A DNA stretch of 64,000 nt from Zygnema circumcarinatum. Taxonomy: Eukaryota; Streptophyta; Zygnematophyceae; Zygnematales; Zygnemataceae. The stretch spans positions 1,533,837 through 1,597,836 of the forward strand of contig CM074805.1 of assembly GCA_037447605.1 (NCBI GenBank), given 5' to 3'. Made by a program: the position numbers and the translations under genes. The first letter of the stretch is position 1; every line of letters starts with the position of its first letter. Of the stretch, positions 45,796 through 56,491 are shown in pieces. The notes beneath the pieces were generated by a model. That model ran no database searches. It was not told the DNA's origin and saw only the letters and a list, made by a program, of their open reading frames with translations.

Positions 45796-48198
45796 CAGGT
45801 ATTCGGCCCCTGTCGTGCCTTCTGCGAACCTTACGTGGATGATGCTTCCCTCCACAGCAAGGATTGGTCCTCCCACCTGCAACACATTGACCAAGTACTT
45901 CAACAGCTCATCAGTGCGCGTTTGAAGATTGCACCCAAGAAGTGCAAATGGGGCCATCAGGAGATCACTCATCTCGGGCACCGCCTCGGCATCAATGGCC
46001 TGAAACCATCACTCGACAAGATTGAAGCGATTGACCTTATGCCGATTCCACAGAACCTCACTCAGCTCAAGTCTTTCTTGGGACTCACCTCATTCTATCG
46101 CCGGTTCATCAAGGGCTATTCCCTTATCGCGCGTCCCCTACATGCCTTGGAGAAGCACGGAGTCCACTACGAATGGAGCCGAGCGCAGGATTTGGCCTTC
46201 CAGGCGCTCAAGAGTGCCCTCCTTCAGGCTCCTTGTCTGCATCAATTCGACCCCACCCTGCCCACCATCATTGACGCTGACTGGAGTCAGACGGGCTTTG
46301 GGGCAGTGGCCAGTCAAGCCTTCTCGGATGTGGAACACCCGGTCAGTTATGCTAGCAGGGTTTGTTCGGAAACCGAGACCAAGTACAGCCCTACTGAGGG
46401 TGAGGCAGCGGCCATTCTCTGGGCACTGGAGAAGTTCAAGCTCTTTACGGCCTACCAGCCCATTATCATTAGGACTGACCACATGCCACTCACTTGGCTG
46501 CACATCATGGCTACCCTACGACCTAAGTTTGCACGATGGGTGATGAAGTTGGAGGAGTATAATGTAATCAAGGTCACTCACCGTCCCGGCCGTAGTCACG
46601 GCAGTGCTAACGGCCTCAGTCGCAATCCGTCGGCTCCCCTCCTCTGTCACGATCCGGCCGTTCCTGAACCCATCCCTCCACCCACCCTCTTGAACCCTGA
46701 GCATCTTCCCATTGAGATTTTTATTGCCGATCAAGACCTGCATGATGTCATATTCGCGGATGGGCTGATCGATATTCCGGCCACGGCCACCACCCTCCAT
46801 CGCTGGCAGGACCCTGACTTCACCCACGGCCACCCCCATGCGGATCCGTGGGAACTCCTCATGGATGACGATGGCGAAGCTCCCTTCCTTCCTCCCCATT
46901 TCCCCAGCGCCAATGACGTCCATTCTGACTCCTCTCTTCTGCGCTGCGTCATGACTCGCACACTGCCCCCTTTTATCACGGATACCGAGAGGGCTCGGCT
47001 GCTCCGCTGCGCTCGGAACTTCTCTGTCGATGATGAAGGACAGATTCTCTACCTCCCCTCCGGCCTTCCTGTTCCTTTCCCCAACGAGCGCATGGAAATT
47101 CTGGACGTCGCACACGATTCCCAGCCCGGCGGATTCCACCTTGGCCAGAAGAAGATGGTCGCCCTGCTGCAGGAGCGCTACTATTGGCCCGGCCTCCATG
47201 GCGCGGTGAGCCGCTACATCGAAACCTGCACCCGCTGCCAACGCGGCAAGCGCTCTGCTCCCCCCGACCGCCAACCCCTCGAGATGGGTGAGATCCCGAT
47301 ACGCGGCGTCGCAGAAGATTGGAACATCGACACCTTTTCTATCCCCCAGCTCGGCACCCCCTCTGGCTACATTCGGGTCTTCCTAGCCGTGGACAGATAC
47401 ACCAAGTGGGTGGAAGTTCACGCGACAGAATCTAAGCATTCAGTCCACTCTGCCCGCCTCCTGACGGCCATCATTCACCGTCACTCTCTCCCCTACTCTG
47501 TCCACTCTGACAATGGCACCGGATCCAAGGGAGCCTTTCAGCTGGTGCAGGGACTCCACATCATCAGCCAGCACCTGTAGCCCCCCCCTGCCAGCTTGGC
47601 AGGAACTGGGCTGCAGGAGCGTGCCATGCGCCGTCGCGGCAATGCGTGCATCGCAGCTGCGCGAAGTGCGAGGCGTGGGCGAGCATCTCTCCTGGTCGTC
47701 TTCACGTGCAACACCTCTGCCTCACTATTCCAGCCTCGATTTCCTCCCTGCAAGCTCCTCTATGGCCGTAAGCCCCGCATTCCCCTTGACCTCCTCTCTG
47801 CTGAGCCCCTCTTCTACGATGACGCGCCTCCCCCGGATCGGGTCGCCCAGCTTCAGCTCCTGGCCCTCCGCTTCCAAACCCTAGATTCCATGGCCTCCCA
47901 CCACCTCGAACGCGCGCACAGGCGACAACTCACCGACTTTGGGAGGCGCCGACGCGCTGCTCTCCCGCCCAATCAGGTCGCGCCCCGTCAGCTCATTTGG
48001 CTCAGGAATCTCGCCAAACCGACTCAACGGGCTTTTCCGTGGTTGGGCCCCTTCATTTGTGTCGGTCCGTCGGAGATCCCAGGATGGACCATCATTTCGG
48101 AAGGCCCTGACTCTAGTGGAAACGCCCGGCGCTGGCGTTCACACTGGATCGACATTCGTGCCGCCACGTCAGCGGTTCCTCCCCCCCGCGATGGCTGA
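45796..48198 (+). pseudogene. C-terminal RT, RNase H and integrase of the Ty3/gypsy element
   Basis: Resumes the interrupted RT with FGPCRAFCEPYVDDASLHS, then LKSFLGLTSFYRRFIKGYS and the RNase H region (IIDADWSQTGFGAV, RTDHMPLTW). The integrase has its HHCC finger (GGFHLGQKKM, CTRCQRGKRS) and part of the core (DRYTKWVEV, VHSDNGTGS). A stop at 47578-47580 and garbled sequence follow, then a recognisable C-terminal part (CKLLYGRKPRIPLDLLS) to 48198. Together with the broken 5' half this is a dead element. Confidence 0.88.
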
Positions 48199-48539
48199 CC
48201 GTTTGCGACCGACATCACGGTCTCCTCGTACCCCCCCCCGGCCATGACGACTCCTCATTGGTCTATTTCTAATTCCCGCCACTTTTTTGCCCACTTCGCC
48301 ACCATTTTCCAGTCTGTCGTAACTTTCGATTTTGAATTTGTCTTACTCCCTCCTCCACCTCCGGTCCTGCCGATACTCCCCATTGCCGAATGTACGCGGA
48401 AGCTTCTCCACACGGCCACCGACTCGCCTAACGCGGCCCCCGTCCACGTCATCATTGTCTCCTCCCCTGCCCTTTGTCTCTTCTTCATTGCGCCCGCAGG
48501 GGCGTGCGCTTGTTTTCCCCCCCGCGGCATGTGCTACAG

Positions 48540-48793
48540 ATGTAGCGTAACGGAGCTGCATTCGACGGATCCGCGCCCGTTCAGTTGTACTTGACATATT
48601 CATATTCAGTGTCACGGACCGGCATAATCCAGGAGTTGCCGACGGAAAATGCGAGAAGGCGGCGCCATGTGTTGGCGGCCCGCGAGCGACACACCATCGG
48701 CTAGAAGCGCACTGGAGCGCCGCCAAATACCGCCGATTGTCATCAGTTGACCAATCGAAGGCTCCACTGTGATCCCGGTCAGGCCACTCATTG
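48540..48793 (+). repeat. 3' LTR of the Ty3/gypsy element
   Basis: Partner of 40841-41095. Differences include several single-base changes and short deletions, for example around cgagcgacacacc versus cggaacagcacacc. Confidence 0.85.
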
Positions 48794-49593
48794 GGCGTTG
48801 TGTCGGGGAGATTTATCCTGCTAGAGACTCAAGATCTATTGTCAGCGCTAAGTAGATGGGATGTCAGTGATGCTAGTTTGTCTTTTAGTGCTGGGCTTAG
48901 TATTTGTATTTGCTGTGTGGTTTGTTGTCTTGTTCTCCTTTTTCTTCCTCTTCAGTGACAGCAACAGATGCTAAGTGTGAGAGAGAGAGAGAGTTCCATG
49001 GCATAGAGAGAGAGAGAGAGAAAGAGTCTTCTTGCTGATAGCATTTAGACATCCCATTCAGCCCAGCCAGACAAAGATTCAAGTGAGAAGACGCTTTCAT
49101 TGTAATGACAATCCCCAGCCAACCGCTGGCTGGGGTGAGTTTCCAAAATACCACCTTTATCTAAGTTGAGTACTGTTTTCCCTTTGCTGTCACTATGCCA
49201 AGCTACCATCTTGTGCTATCCTGTCTTACATTCCTCCTAATGACCGATGATAACTAGAAGCCTAGCTAAGAGAATAGCCGAGGAGAAGACAGGAGAAGAG
49301 AGGCCCCAAGGAAGGGCCCTTTGCGCATCGAGTCCAGCCGCCGGTGGGAACATCTTCAGGATCCCTACGTCTTCCGCTGCGCGTACCTCTGAATCCCCCG
49401 GATCCTGGCTCTATGCTGCAGGCAGATCCACAGCACCAACCCAACCCTTCATCAGTTTCAGCACGGACGCGCGAGTGGCCGTACAGCACCTGCAACTAGC
49501 TCAGCAATCTCCTTTTAACCCCACTTATCTTGTGCTACATCGGGCTCGCCGCCGAGAGGCGGGACATGTACGGTCGTACGACCGTACGACCGT
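48794..49593. other. Unassigned interior of the hAT-like element
   Basis: Non-LTR sequence right of the Ty3 element. It contains a GA microsatellite (48978-49022) and a short frame at 49247 beginning MITRSLAKRIAEE, a start style seen in some retroelement polyproteins, but nothing conserved follows. Confidence 0.45.
48978..49022 (+). repeat. GA microsatellite
   Basis: Two runs of gagaga separated by ttccatggcata. Confidence 0.9.
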
Positions 49594-49909
49594 ACATGTT
49601 GTAAAGGCGTTGTAAAGTAATATATATCAGCCGTTATCTAGTCGTCACAGTTGTATAATATAATATATATTATATAGTCGTAATTAATCCATCCCTAACT
49701 GCAACACGACCGTGTTCAGCCACGCCGTACGGGCGACCAGGATTCGTCAAATACGGGATTTTTTTTTGAGAAAATCCCGTAAATACTGAATACAAACTCA
49801 AAAAGTCCTGAAAAGAAAGCCGTCCTTCAATAATTTAATATGGAGGACAAAAAAAAAACTACATGAGGCGTGCCCGACGTTCGGATGGCGAAACGAAACG
49901 AAACAGTGT

Positions 49910-49940
49910 CTGCCTGCCTGCCTGCCTGCCCGCCCGCCCG
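49910..49940 (+). repeat. TGCC/CGCC microsatellite
   Basis: Tetranucleotide run tgcctgcc passing into cgcccgcc; a second TGCC run lies at 51818-51853. Confidence 0.85.
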
Positions 49941-50049
49941 TTGGCCTGCCAGCTTGAATCTCTGGCTGCAGGTTTCAAGCCTGTAAGGCTGGCAATGAAG
50001 GAGGAGTACAAGAAGTTGCTGAAGTTCCAAGCAGGCCACGAAGACAAGT

Positions 50050-50337
50050 TTGGTCTCAAGGGCAGTCACTGCCCGTGACTCGCAAACAGGCCTTGTGGCT
50101 GCTTGTGTGCGTCGTTTCTGCCTCGTTTTCGGGCGAGATAATAGGGTTGGCGCCAAGAGGAAATCTGCAGGTCGCCCAAAATACTTCGACAGTCTTCGAA
50201 TAGGCAACTACATGCAGCATCTTACTAACCAGCATCCTTTGAAGGGGACTGAGTACAACCAGATTCTGTCACCATCACAACGAGACTTGTTTTCAAGGAT
50301 GTGCCTTCTACCAATACTTTGGGAGCTCATTTTGTAG
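50050..50337 (+). pseudogene. Fragment of a BED-finger-like transposon or host ORF
   Basis: The reading CVRRFCLVFGRDN, GRPKYFDSLRIGNYMQHL, then TNQHPLKGTEYNQ has a Cys pair followed by H-X4-H, as in BED-type zinc fingers linked to transposases. It has no clear start and ends without a transposase core, so it is judged a remnant. Confidence 0.45.
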
Positions 50338-51067
50338 CCAGTGCATCCTTACATTTCACTATCGGCAAATCGGTGGTCAAGGTGATTATTGGAGCCAAAA
50401 AAACAGCCCTAAAAACACTTGGTCTTCTTGGCAAAAATGTAGGGAGGGCAGCATAGGGTTTGGGTGAGGAACTTTGGAGAAAAGAGAGTTGCCTTTTCAA
50501 TTCTTTAGTTTTTGGACCAGTGAGCCTTGGTTTGCGGCTGGGGAAACCACAAGGGAAGCTGCACTTTTCCCATTTGAATCGATTCAACTCTACAAAAGAA
50601 TCAAATTTAGTTAGTTTTTATAAATGACAACATGGGTTGAAAAAGGAGTCGAACTCTGATGCTTCATGTGGTTTTAGACATATGCAATAGAGGGAGTCAG
50701 ACCTTGACCATCGCTTACGAAATTCCCCAATTCCTTATACTAAAAGTCACTTCTTTCGTGTACGAATTCCGGATCGGCATCCGGGGCTCCGCCGTACACA
50801 GCCGTACCGAAATGCGTACCTAGCCAATGCTGAATTTGCCCGACAGGCTTACGAAATTGATTTGGCGATGGTCAAGGTCTGACTTCCCCTAAATGTTAGA
50901 AAAACTGTGGTCGTCGAATGCTACTACAGGACAAAAACTTCGTCCAAAAGTACAAATAAAGTACCTATGAAGGTACGAAAATGGTACGGAACAAAGAAAT
51001 CCCGAAAATCACGAAAATGAAACTCAAAACGGTCCCGCAAATAGTAAAGTACGGGATATTCCGTAAA

Positions 51068-51574
51068 GGGGGTCCTCGTATTTACCACCCCAAAGAATGC
51101 GTCCTCAATATTTTCGCCCCAATTTTGCCGAAACCACTTTTTTGTACGGTAACTTGTGTTAGCCGTACTATCCGTGCTATTCGTACTGTCCGTATTGTCC
51201 GTACTATCCAGCGCTCGCTCTTCTCCCCGTCTTCTTGACTTCGATGCGATACGATACGATATTATATGGTCGATACGATACGAAACTCCCCGATACGGTA
51301 CTATCCGTACTAGCCGTACGAGCTGTAGTACAGTACGTTGGTTGGATGACGACAGTATGTACGACAGTATATGCGTCACGATATGTCACGATAGGATACG
51401 ATGATAAACGATACAGTACGATACGGTACGATATGGTACGGTACGATACGTACGGTCCAACATGAACTCTAACATAATACCGCCCGTCTATTCGTAACAC
51501 GAACCTTATATATGCAAATTTAATATTTTCGCCTCATTTTGCCCGGAACCAGGGTGGAAAATATGAGGACCCCC
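51068..51574. mobile_element. 0.5-kb element with 23-bp terminal inverted repeats
   Basis: gggggtcctcgtatttacc at 51068 onward and the reverse complement of 51552-51574 match at 21 of 23 positions. Just inside, a second motif aatattttcgccccaatttt (51107) recurs in direct orientation near 51522. The interior is full of tacgata/cgatacg and a five-unit 9-bp tandem repeat (51163-51207, ccgtactat type). There is no coding capacity. The form suggests a MITE or foldback element; the family is unknown. Confidence 0.65.
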
Positions 51575-51692
51575 TACTGTATTTCGCGCGTAGGCCGTAC
51601 CCCCCGCCGGAGGGCATGGACTCACTTGCGGGGCCGGGTTCGAACCCTCGCGCGCGCACAGGGACACTTGCGTCCCGCGAGGCTACGAGGGT

Positions 51693-51746
51693 ACGACACC
51701 AGCGTACCGTACGGAGGGCACGACACCAGCGTACCGTACGGAGGGC
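51693..51746 (+). repeat. Perfect 27-bp tandem duplication
   Basis: The unit acgacaccagcgtaccgtac plus ggagggc occurs twice head to tail (51693-51719, 51720-51746) without a mismatch, so it is recent or maintained. Confidence 0.92.
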
Positions 51747-51817
51747 CAGCAAGCGAACGGGCGCAGAAAGCGCTGCCAGCCGGCTGGCTGCCAATTAGGG
51801 CTGGGACGTTTTAGGGT

Positions 51818-51819
51818 TG

Positions 51820-51851
<32 letters not shown>

Positions 51852-51853
51852 CC
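51818..51853 (+). repeat. TGCC microsatellite
   Basis: About nine tgcc units, about 160 bases before the TAF12 start codon. Confidence 0.9.
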
Positions 51854-52008
51854 CACGGCCAGGGCCTGGAGGCCATGGCGGTGCCGTAGGGACTGGGCCG
51901 CGGAGGGGCGGCAAGGCCCTTAGGCTCCTTGCAATAGGATAGCTGGCGCCTGTTGAGGTTTGACAAGGCGCGGGCGGAAGGCGGAGTGACGGCGGAGAGA
52001 AACGGCCA

Positions 52009-52443
52009 ATGCAAGCCGCCCCGAACGGCAGCACACCTGGCACGCCGGGGACGCCAGGTGGCAGCGCTGCAGCGCATCCAGCGCTTGCTTCAAGCTCTCC
52101 TCCCGCGCCTGGAGGGAGCGAGGGAATTTCGGTGCTGAATGCTGCTACAGGGAACTCGCCTTCTCCGAGAGCAGCGGGTATTGCGCAAAGTGCACAGCAA
52201 GTGGCAAGCGGCAACCAAGGCCTTGCTTTTGCAAGTCATGTGGCATCCCTACCTTTCTCTTCTGCTGTGCACACATCCCTCGCTCAGCAGCAGCAACAGA
52301 TCATGTTACCCTCTCAGAGCCAGCTACCCGGCACTCAGAACTTGCAGGGACAGCTGTCACAGGGTCAGCTGTCATTACAACAGCAGCTGCAACAGCAGCA
52401 CGCCATGGCAGGCCAGTTAACTCCCCAGCAGAGACAGCTCCTC

Positions 52444-52526
<83 letters not shown>

Positions 52527-52527
52527 T

Positions 52528-52584
<57 letters not shown>

Positions 52585-53756
52585 CAACAGCAGCAGCTGC
52601 AGCTGCAGCAGCAACAACAGCAGCAGCAGCAACGAAGGAATTCCGGTCAGGGCTTGGTTCTTCCCTCTTCGCCCACTCCTCCTTCTCTTCAGTCACCTCT
52701 TGCAGGGTCCCCAGGGCTAAATCCGTCATCGTCGCAAGCTCCGCCAACTAATCCTACTGCATCCATGCAACAATCTCCAAGGCTACGACCTAACCTGGCT
52801 CCATCGTCATCGCACCTCGTACAAAACTCCTCCATTTCACCGCATCAACTGCCCCCTCTTCAGGCTCCCAAACCTACTGGTCAGGCACTTGGGACCTCCG
52901 CTCAGCCAGGCTCCATTTCGCGATCCCTTTCTTCCGGGCTTTTGGTGCAACTCCCCTCTCTTCAAAACCAGGTTTCAAGCCCTAATTCTTCTGGTCAGCA
53001 GGCTTCGCCAGGTCCTCCTTCTTCCCCCGGCATGCCTCATCAGGGAAGCACAGCAGGCACCTCTCAAATGCAGCAGCAGACAACTCGTGCAGGAGCTGGC
53101 GCACCAGCGTTGGCTGCAGGGAGACCGTCCCAACCGCAGCAGATGCGCCCTCCTTCCCAGGTTTGTCCGGCCTGCACCAGTGTTTGGCTTTACTGCATTA
53201 AGAGCACGGTTTTTGTATGAATGAATTGACTCTTTTCCACGAGGTAGTTTACCTGCCATGGCTGAATCTTCCTCAGAGTTTTGGGACTTCTTCAAGGGAA
53301 GGCGAGTGAAGAGGGTGCTGCGACTATGAGAGTCCTTAACATACTTGAGGGCCACTAGGTTAAGGTTTTGCTTGAATGCACCTCGCTATGGAAGGACTTT
53401 TCAGGTGCAGGATGAAACCGCAGGGCAGACAATTTTCCAATCACATTTGTCTGAAGTACGCAACAGTTGCTGCGATGCAGTTTCCCCAGTCGCCACTTGG
53501 ACGACCTGCCACGGGAGGGGTTCCTACTGGCAATCCTTTAACTGCCCAATACATCCCAGGGCAGCAATCTCTTGCAGGCCAGCAAGCTGGGATGGCGGGA
53601 CAGCTCCAATCGACACAAGCCCAGCAGCAGCAGCAGCAGCAGCAGCAGAGGCATACGAATATCGGACAAGCTCATGGAACAGTTTTATCCGCAGGCCTTG
53701 CTGCAAACTCTCCCTCCATGCAACCTCTAACCCAGGTAGCGCTTCAGAGAGGCATT

Positions 53757-53800
<44 letters not shown>

Positions 53801-56491
53801 ACAACAGCAACAACAACAACAGCAGCAACAAAATCAGCAGCAGCAGCAGTCCCAACTGTTGCGATCCTCCCCTGCCTTGCAATCTGTCTCAACTCTTCAG
53901 AACTATCACCTTCCCCAGAGTATGGTTGGGTATTCTCCCCATGTTACTCAGCAACAGCTTCAACAGCAACAGCAGCAACAGAAATTCCAGCAGCAGCCAG
54001 GAGCTCTGGCAGGCGGCCCTTCGTCCACGCAGCAGCAGACAACGACTATTCCATCTCCATATCAGCAACGCGTTGCTCAGCATCAACCTCAACAGACGAC
54101 CTCAACTGCACAGCCACCGCAGCAGCAGCAGAGGACAGGTGTCGGGGCAGTATCAGGAGGAGTAGCTGGTGTCTCCAGTCAGAAGCCTTCTCCAGTTGCT
54201 TCTCCGCTGAGTGCAGCCGGAGTAACTGGATCAGCCGACACAAGTGGGAGTGTCTTGGGCAAGCGAACGATAAGGGACCTTGTCAGCCAGGTCTGCGTCT
54301 GCCCTCTGCTTCATTCACCTCATGATCTGACTTATAGTGATGGAAAGGTAATGGACAAGAAGAGGGGAGGGGGGCCGGGGGAGGTAGTTGTAGTTTGTTG
54401 TGGACTAGGGCCTTGGTCTTCCAGTTCCGCCACAATGTCTTTGCCATACATGGTCCAGATAAGCTGTGCCAAAGCCAATGTCTCGGAGTTTCCAAATGAG
54501 GAGATTATGTTGCATTGAAGAATGCAACTAGATTGATAAGCCGAAGATGTCCTACATAGAAAATTGAAGTTGACGCACGTAAAGTATTGCTTGATCTGAA
54601 ACACATATCTGCATGCATTGTGTATGGAGATCATATGGTACTTCTTTCATGTTAGTGCTGCGTCAGTCTCTGGTGCCATATTTACAGACAATTCACTCAA
54701 TTTTCGAACTTCTTGGTTGCTGTTATGCTTGTTTCGTCCAACTGCTGTTTGTAGTTTCGCCAATACTGAGTCCAATGGTTGCCAACGTGCTTGGTCGAGT
54801 CATAAAAACCTCGTTCACAACGATTTGTTTGTTTATGGCAGCTGGATTCCACAGAGAAACTGGAGGAGGGAGTGGAAGAGATCCTGGTGGATATTGCGGA
54901 TAATTTCATTGATTCGGTGAAATTATTTTGCCCTGAATTGCTTATAAGGATCCATTCATAGGGAACCCATGCAGTTCGTTAAGCAAAGATAACAGCAGAG
55001 ACCGCCCTTTCGTTTCGAGCGTGCGATTTCGACGGGATAAAGAAAGGAACATAAAGTATTGTTTCCTCTTGTTATCCTGGGGCTTGATTTTGCAATCACC
55101 TAATTTGTGCATAGCTTTGTGAATTAACTGTGGATAGGTGACAGCTTTCGCCTGTCAGCTTGCGAAGCATCGCAAGTCCCAAGTTTTGGAAGCGAAGGAC
55201 GTGCTCCTGCATCTGGGTAGGTATCTACTTCTGTTGATTTTTCCTTGCTTTACTCTTAGGTGTGATACGATGGTTATAGGTAGCTCTCAAGAGAGTCTTC
55301 GAGATACTGGTTGCTGAGCATTTTCTTCCTTCAAGTTTACTCACCTTTTGTAAAAGTAAGGAAGTGCAGTTACGCCTTCTTTTAGGTTTGGATTGATGGA
55401 CGAAAGCTTGTCGAGGGAGCACTGTTCTTAGTTTCCATAACATCAATAGATGTTTTAATTGTGAAGGACGTTCTGTCGAAAATCAAATGAGGCGTCTGTT
55501 TGCCAATAGATCGTTTCCGTACTATTCGTTGATAAAGTTATCAGTGGGGCATTACTTGTTCAGAGCGCAATTGGCACATGAAGATTCCCGGATTCGGAAA
55601 TGATGAGTATCGGCAATATCGACGCCCGGTAGGCCTTGTCCTCTGGTTGTTTGCCGTTTGATGCGTAAAGTTCAGGACTTTGGTTCTCATTTGCCATATG
55701 TAAGACAGTAACTGTTGTCACTTTAAGCTCACATGGAGTAAGTGCGATCAAATGCCACCCTTGGTCTGAAGCCACAAAAACGTCTCTTCCTGCAATACCG
55801 CACTGCAGATAGAAAAACTCCAATAGATACTATGAAAGGTCTTTCAGTTTGCGCCTCTTGAGATCAGCCATCAATGCATCGGATGCTCTTTGTGGGGTTG
55901 CAGAAGGTGGATGAAGCACACCGCGAAAGGCTTGCAGCGGTGAGTGTTTGAGTGCCCATTTGTTCATCTTAAGCAGAGGGCCTGTCTATGCGCAGAATGC
56001 AGATGCACCGGATTTAGTGAACAAGCCACTTCCTGCTTCTCAGTCACAGCTCAAATACATACGTTGTTACGAGGATCTCTGTGGCGGAAAGACCCATAAT
56101 AGCCACCAGCCCTCGCATTGCTCGCCTGAGGATGCCATCATGCCAAACATTAGCAGATGAACCACAGGATGGAGGATTGAGTTCACACTGCCGGCGTCCC
56201 TGTTTACAGGTCAGGAAGTCAGCAGCCGCTACCCAGAACCAGCCGCAGGAGCCCCAGCCGACCCCCACAGGGCCTCCGCATTCTGGGGAGGCGGCTGATG
56301 GCAGTGCCGCCTTTGGCCTCTCCGGGCACACCGGAACGGCAGGGACACACCACAAGGTCGCGGGGCTCGGCTCCGGTATTGGAGGAGGGATGGGGGGGCT
56401 GGTGGGGGTGGGAGGGGGAGGGAGAGGAGGCGGGCAAGGAGGGCCGCCCCTGCAAGGAGGCAATGCAGGCCCCCTAGGGGCGTATTGGTAG
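52009..56491 (+). CDS. TAF12: TAF12, TFIID/SAGA histone-fold subunit with long glutamine-rich N-terminus
   Basis: TAF12 forms an H2B-like histone-fold pair with TAF4 in TFIID (and SAGA). Exons: 52009-53160, 53481-54290, 54842-54916, 55138-55216, 55564-55628, 55904-55939, 56210-56491; phases consistent; about 832 residues. The first about 640 residues are Gln/Ser/Pro-rich with two polyglutamine tracts, as in plant TAF12b/EER4 but longer. The histone fold begins at [13 protein letters not shown] and continues [60 protein letters not shown] and [12 protein letters not shown]. The C-terminus is Gly-rich. The exon 2 acceptor (gatgcag|TTTCCC) is chosen by phase; an earlier one would shift the frame. 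A further 5' exon cannot be excluded. Confidence 0.93.
52443..52633 (+). repeat. CAG/CAA tract 1 (polyglutamine)
   Basis: About 190 bases of nearly pure cag with scattered caa, one cat and a few ctg, coding around 60 Gln in TAF12 exon 1. Confidence 0.95.
53757..53850 (+). repeat. CAG/CAA tract 2 (polyglutamine)
   Basis: Second polyglutamine tract in TAF12 exon 2, with more caa than tract 1; a smaller cag run lies at about 53623-53648. Confidence 0.92.

Larger units (their letters stand above)
40841..48793 (+). mobile_element. Decayed Ty3/gypsy LTR retrotransposon
   Basis: Two similar LTRs (about 40841-41095 and 48540-48793) flank gag, protease, reverse transcriptase, RNase H and integrase in Ty3/gypsy order. 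Coding frames are broken: shifts near 42300 and 43060, a copia insertion at 43804, and a stop at 47578-47580 inside the integrase. The assembly gap at 41113-41122 hides the primer-binding region. LTR divergence is visible by eye (several indels and substitutions), so the insertion is not recent. Confidence 0.9.
40594..49697. mobile_element. hAT-like element borders enclosing about 9.1 kb
   Basis: The left end tagggatgg (40594-40602) is matched by ccatcccta at 49689-49697. The heptamer ctgcaac flanks both sides (40587-40593 and 49699-49705, with one extra A at 49698), close to the 8-bp duplication of hAT transposons, whose termini typically read (C/T)AGGGATGG. Both ends also carry inverted subterminal blocks of gtacggtcgtac (about 40744-40763 and 49568-49600) and AT-rich sequence. 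No hAT transposase was found inside; the interior is a retrotransposon nest. Either a non-autonomous hAT element was hit by a Ty3 element, or it captured it. Confidence 0.7.
49706..51067. other. Repeat-rich spacer right of the hAT-like element
   Basis: Contains a foldback (acgggatttttttt / gagaaaatcccgt, 49753-49783), a TGCC microsatellite (49910-49940), the BED-like fragment and AT-rich sequence. No host gene seen. Confidence 0.5.

Noticed and set aside
51600-51670. gggttcgaaccctcg resembles a tRNA T-arm (B box)
   Set aside because: No A box, anticodon arm or acceptor stem at the required distance; only a short palindrome.
52301-52747. Minus-strand frames of poly-Ala and poly-Leu opposite TAF12
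   Set aside because: They are the other frames of the CAG repeat, not genes.
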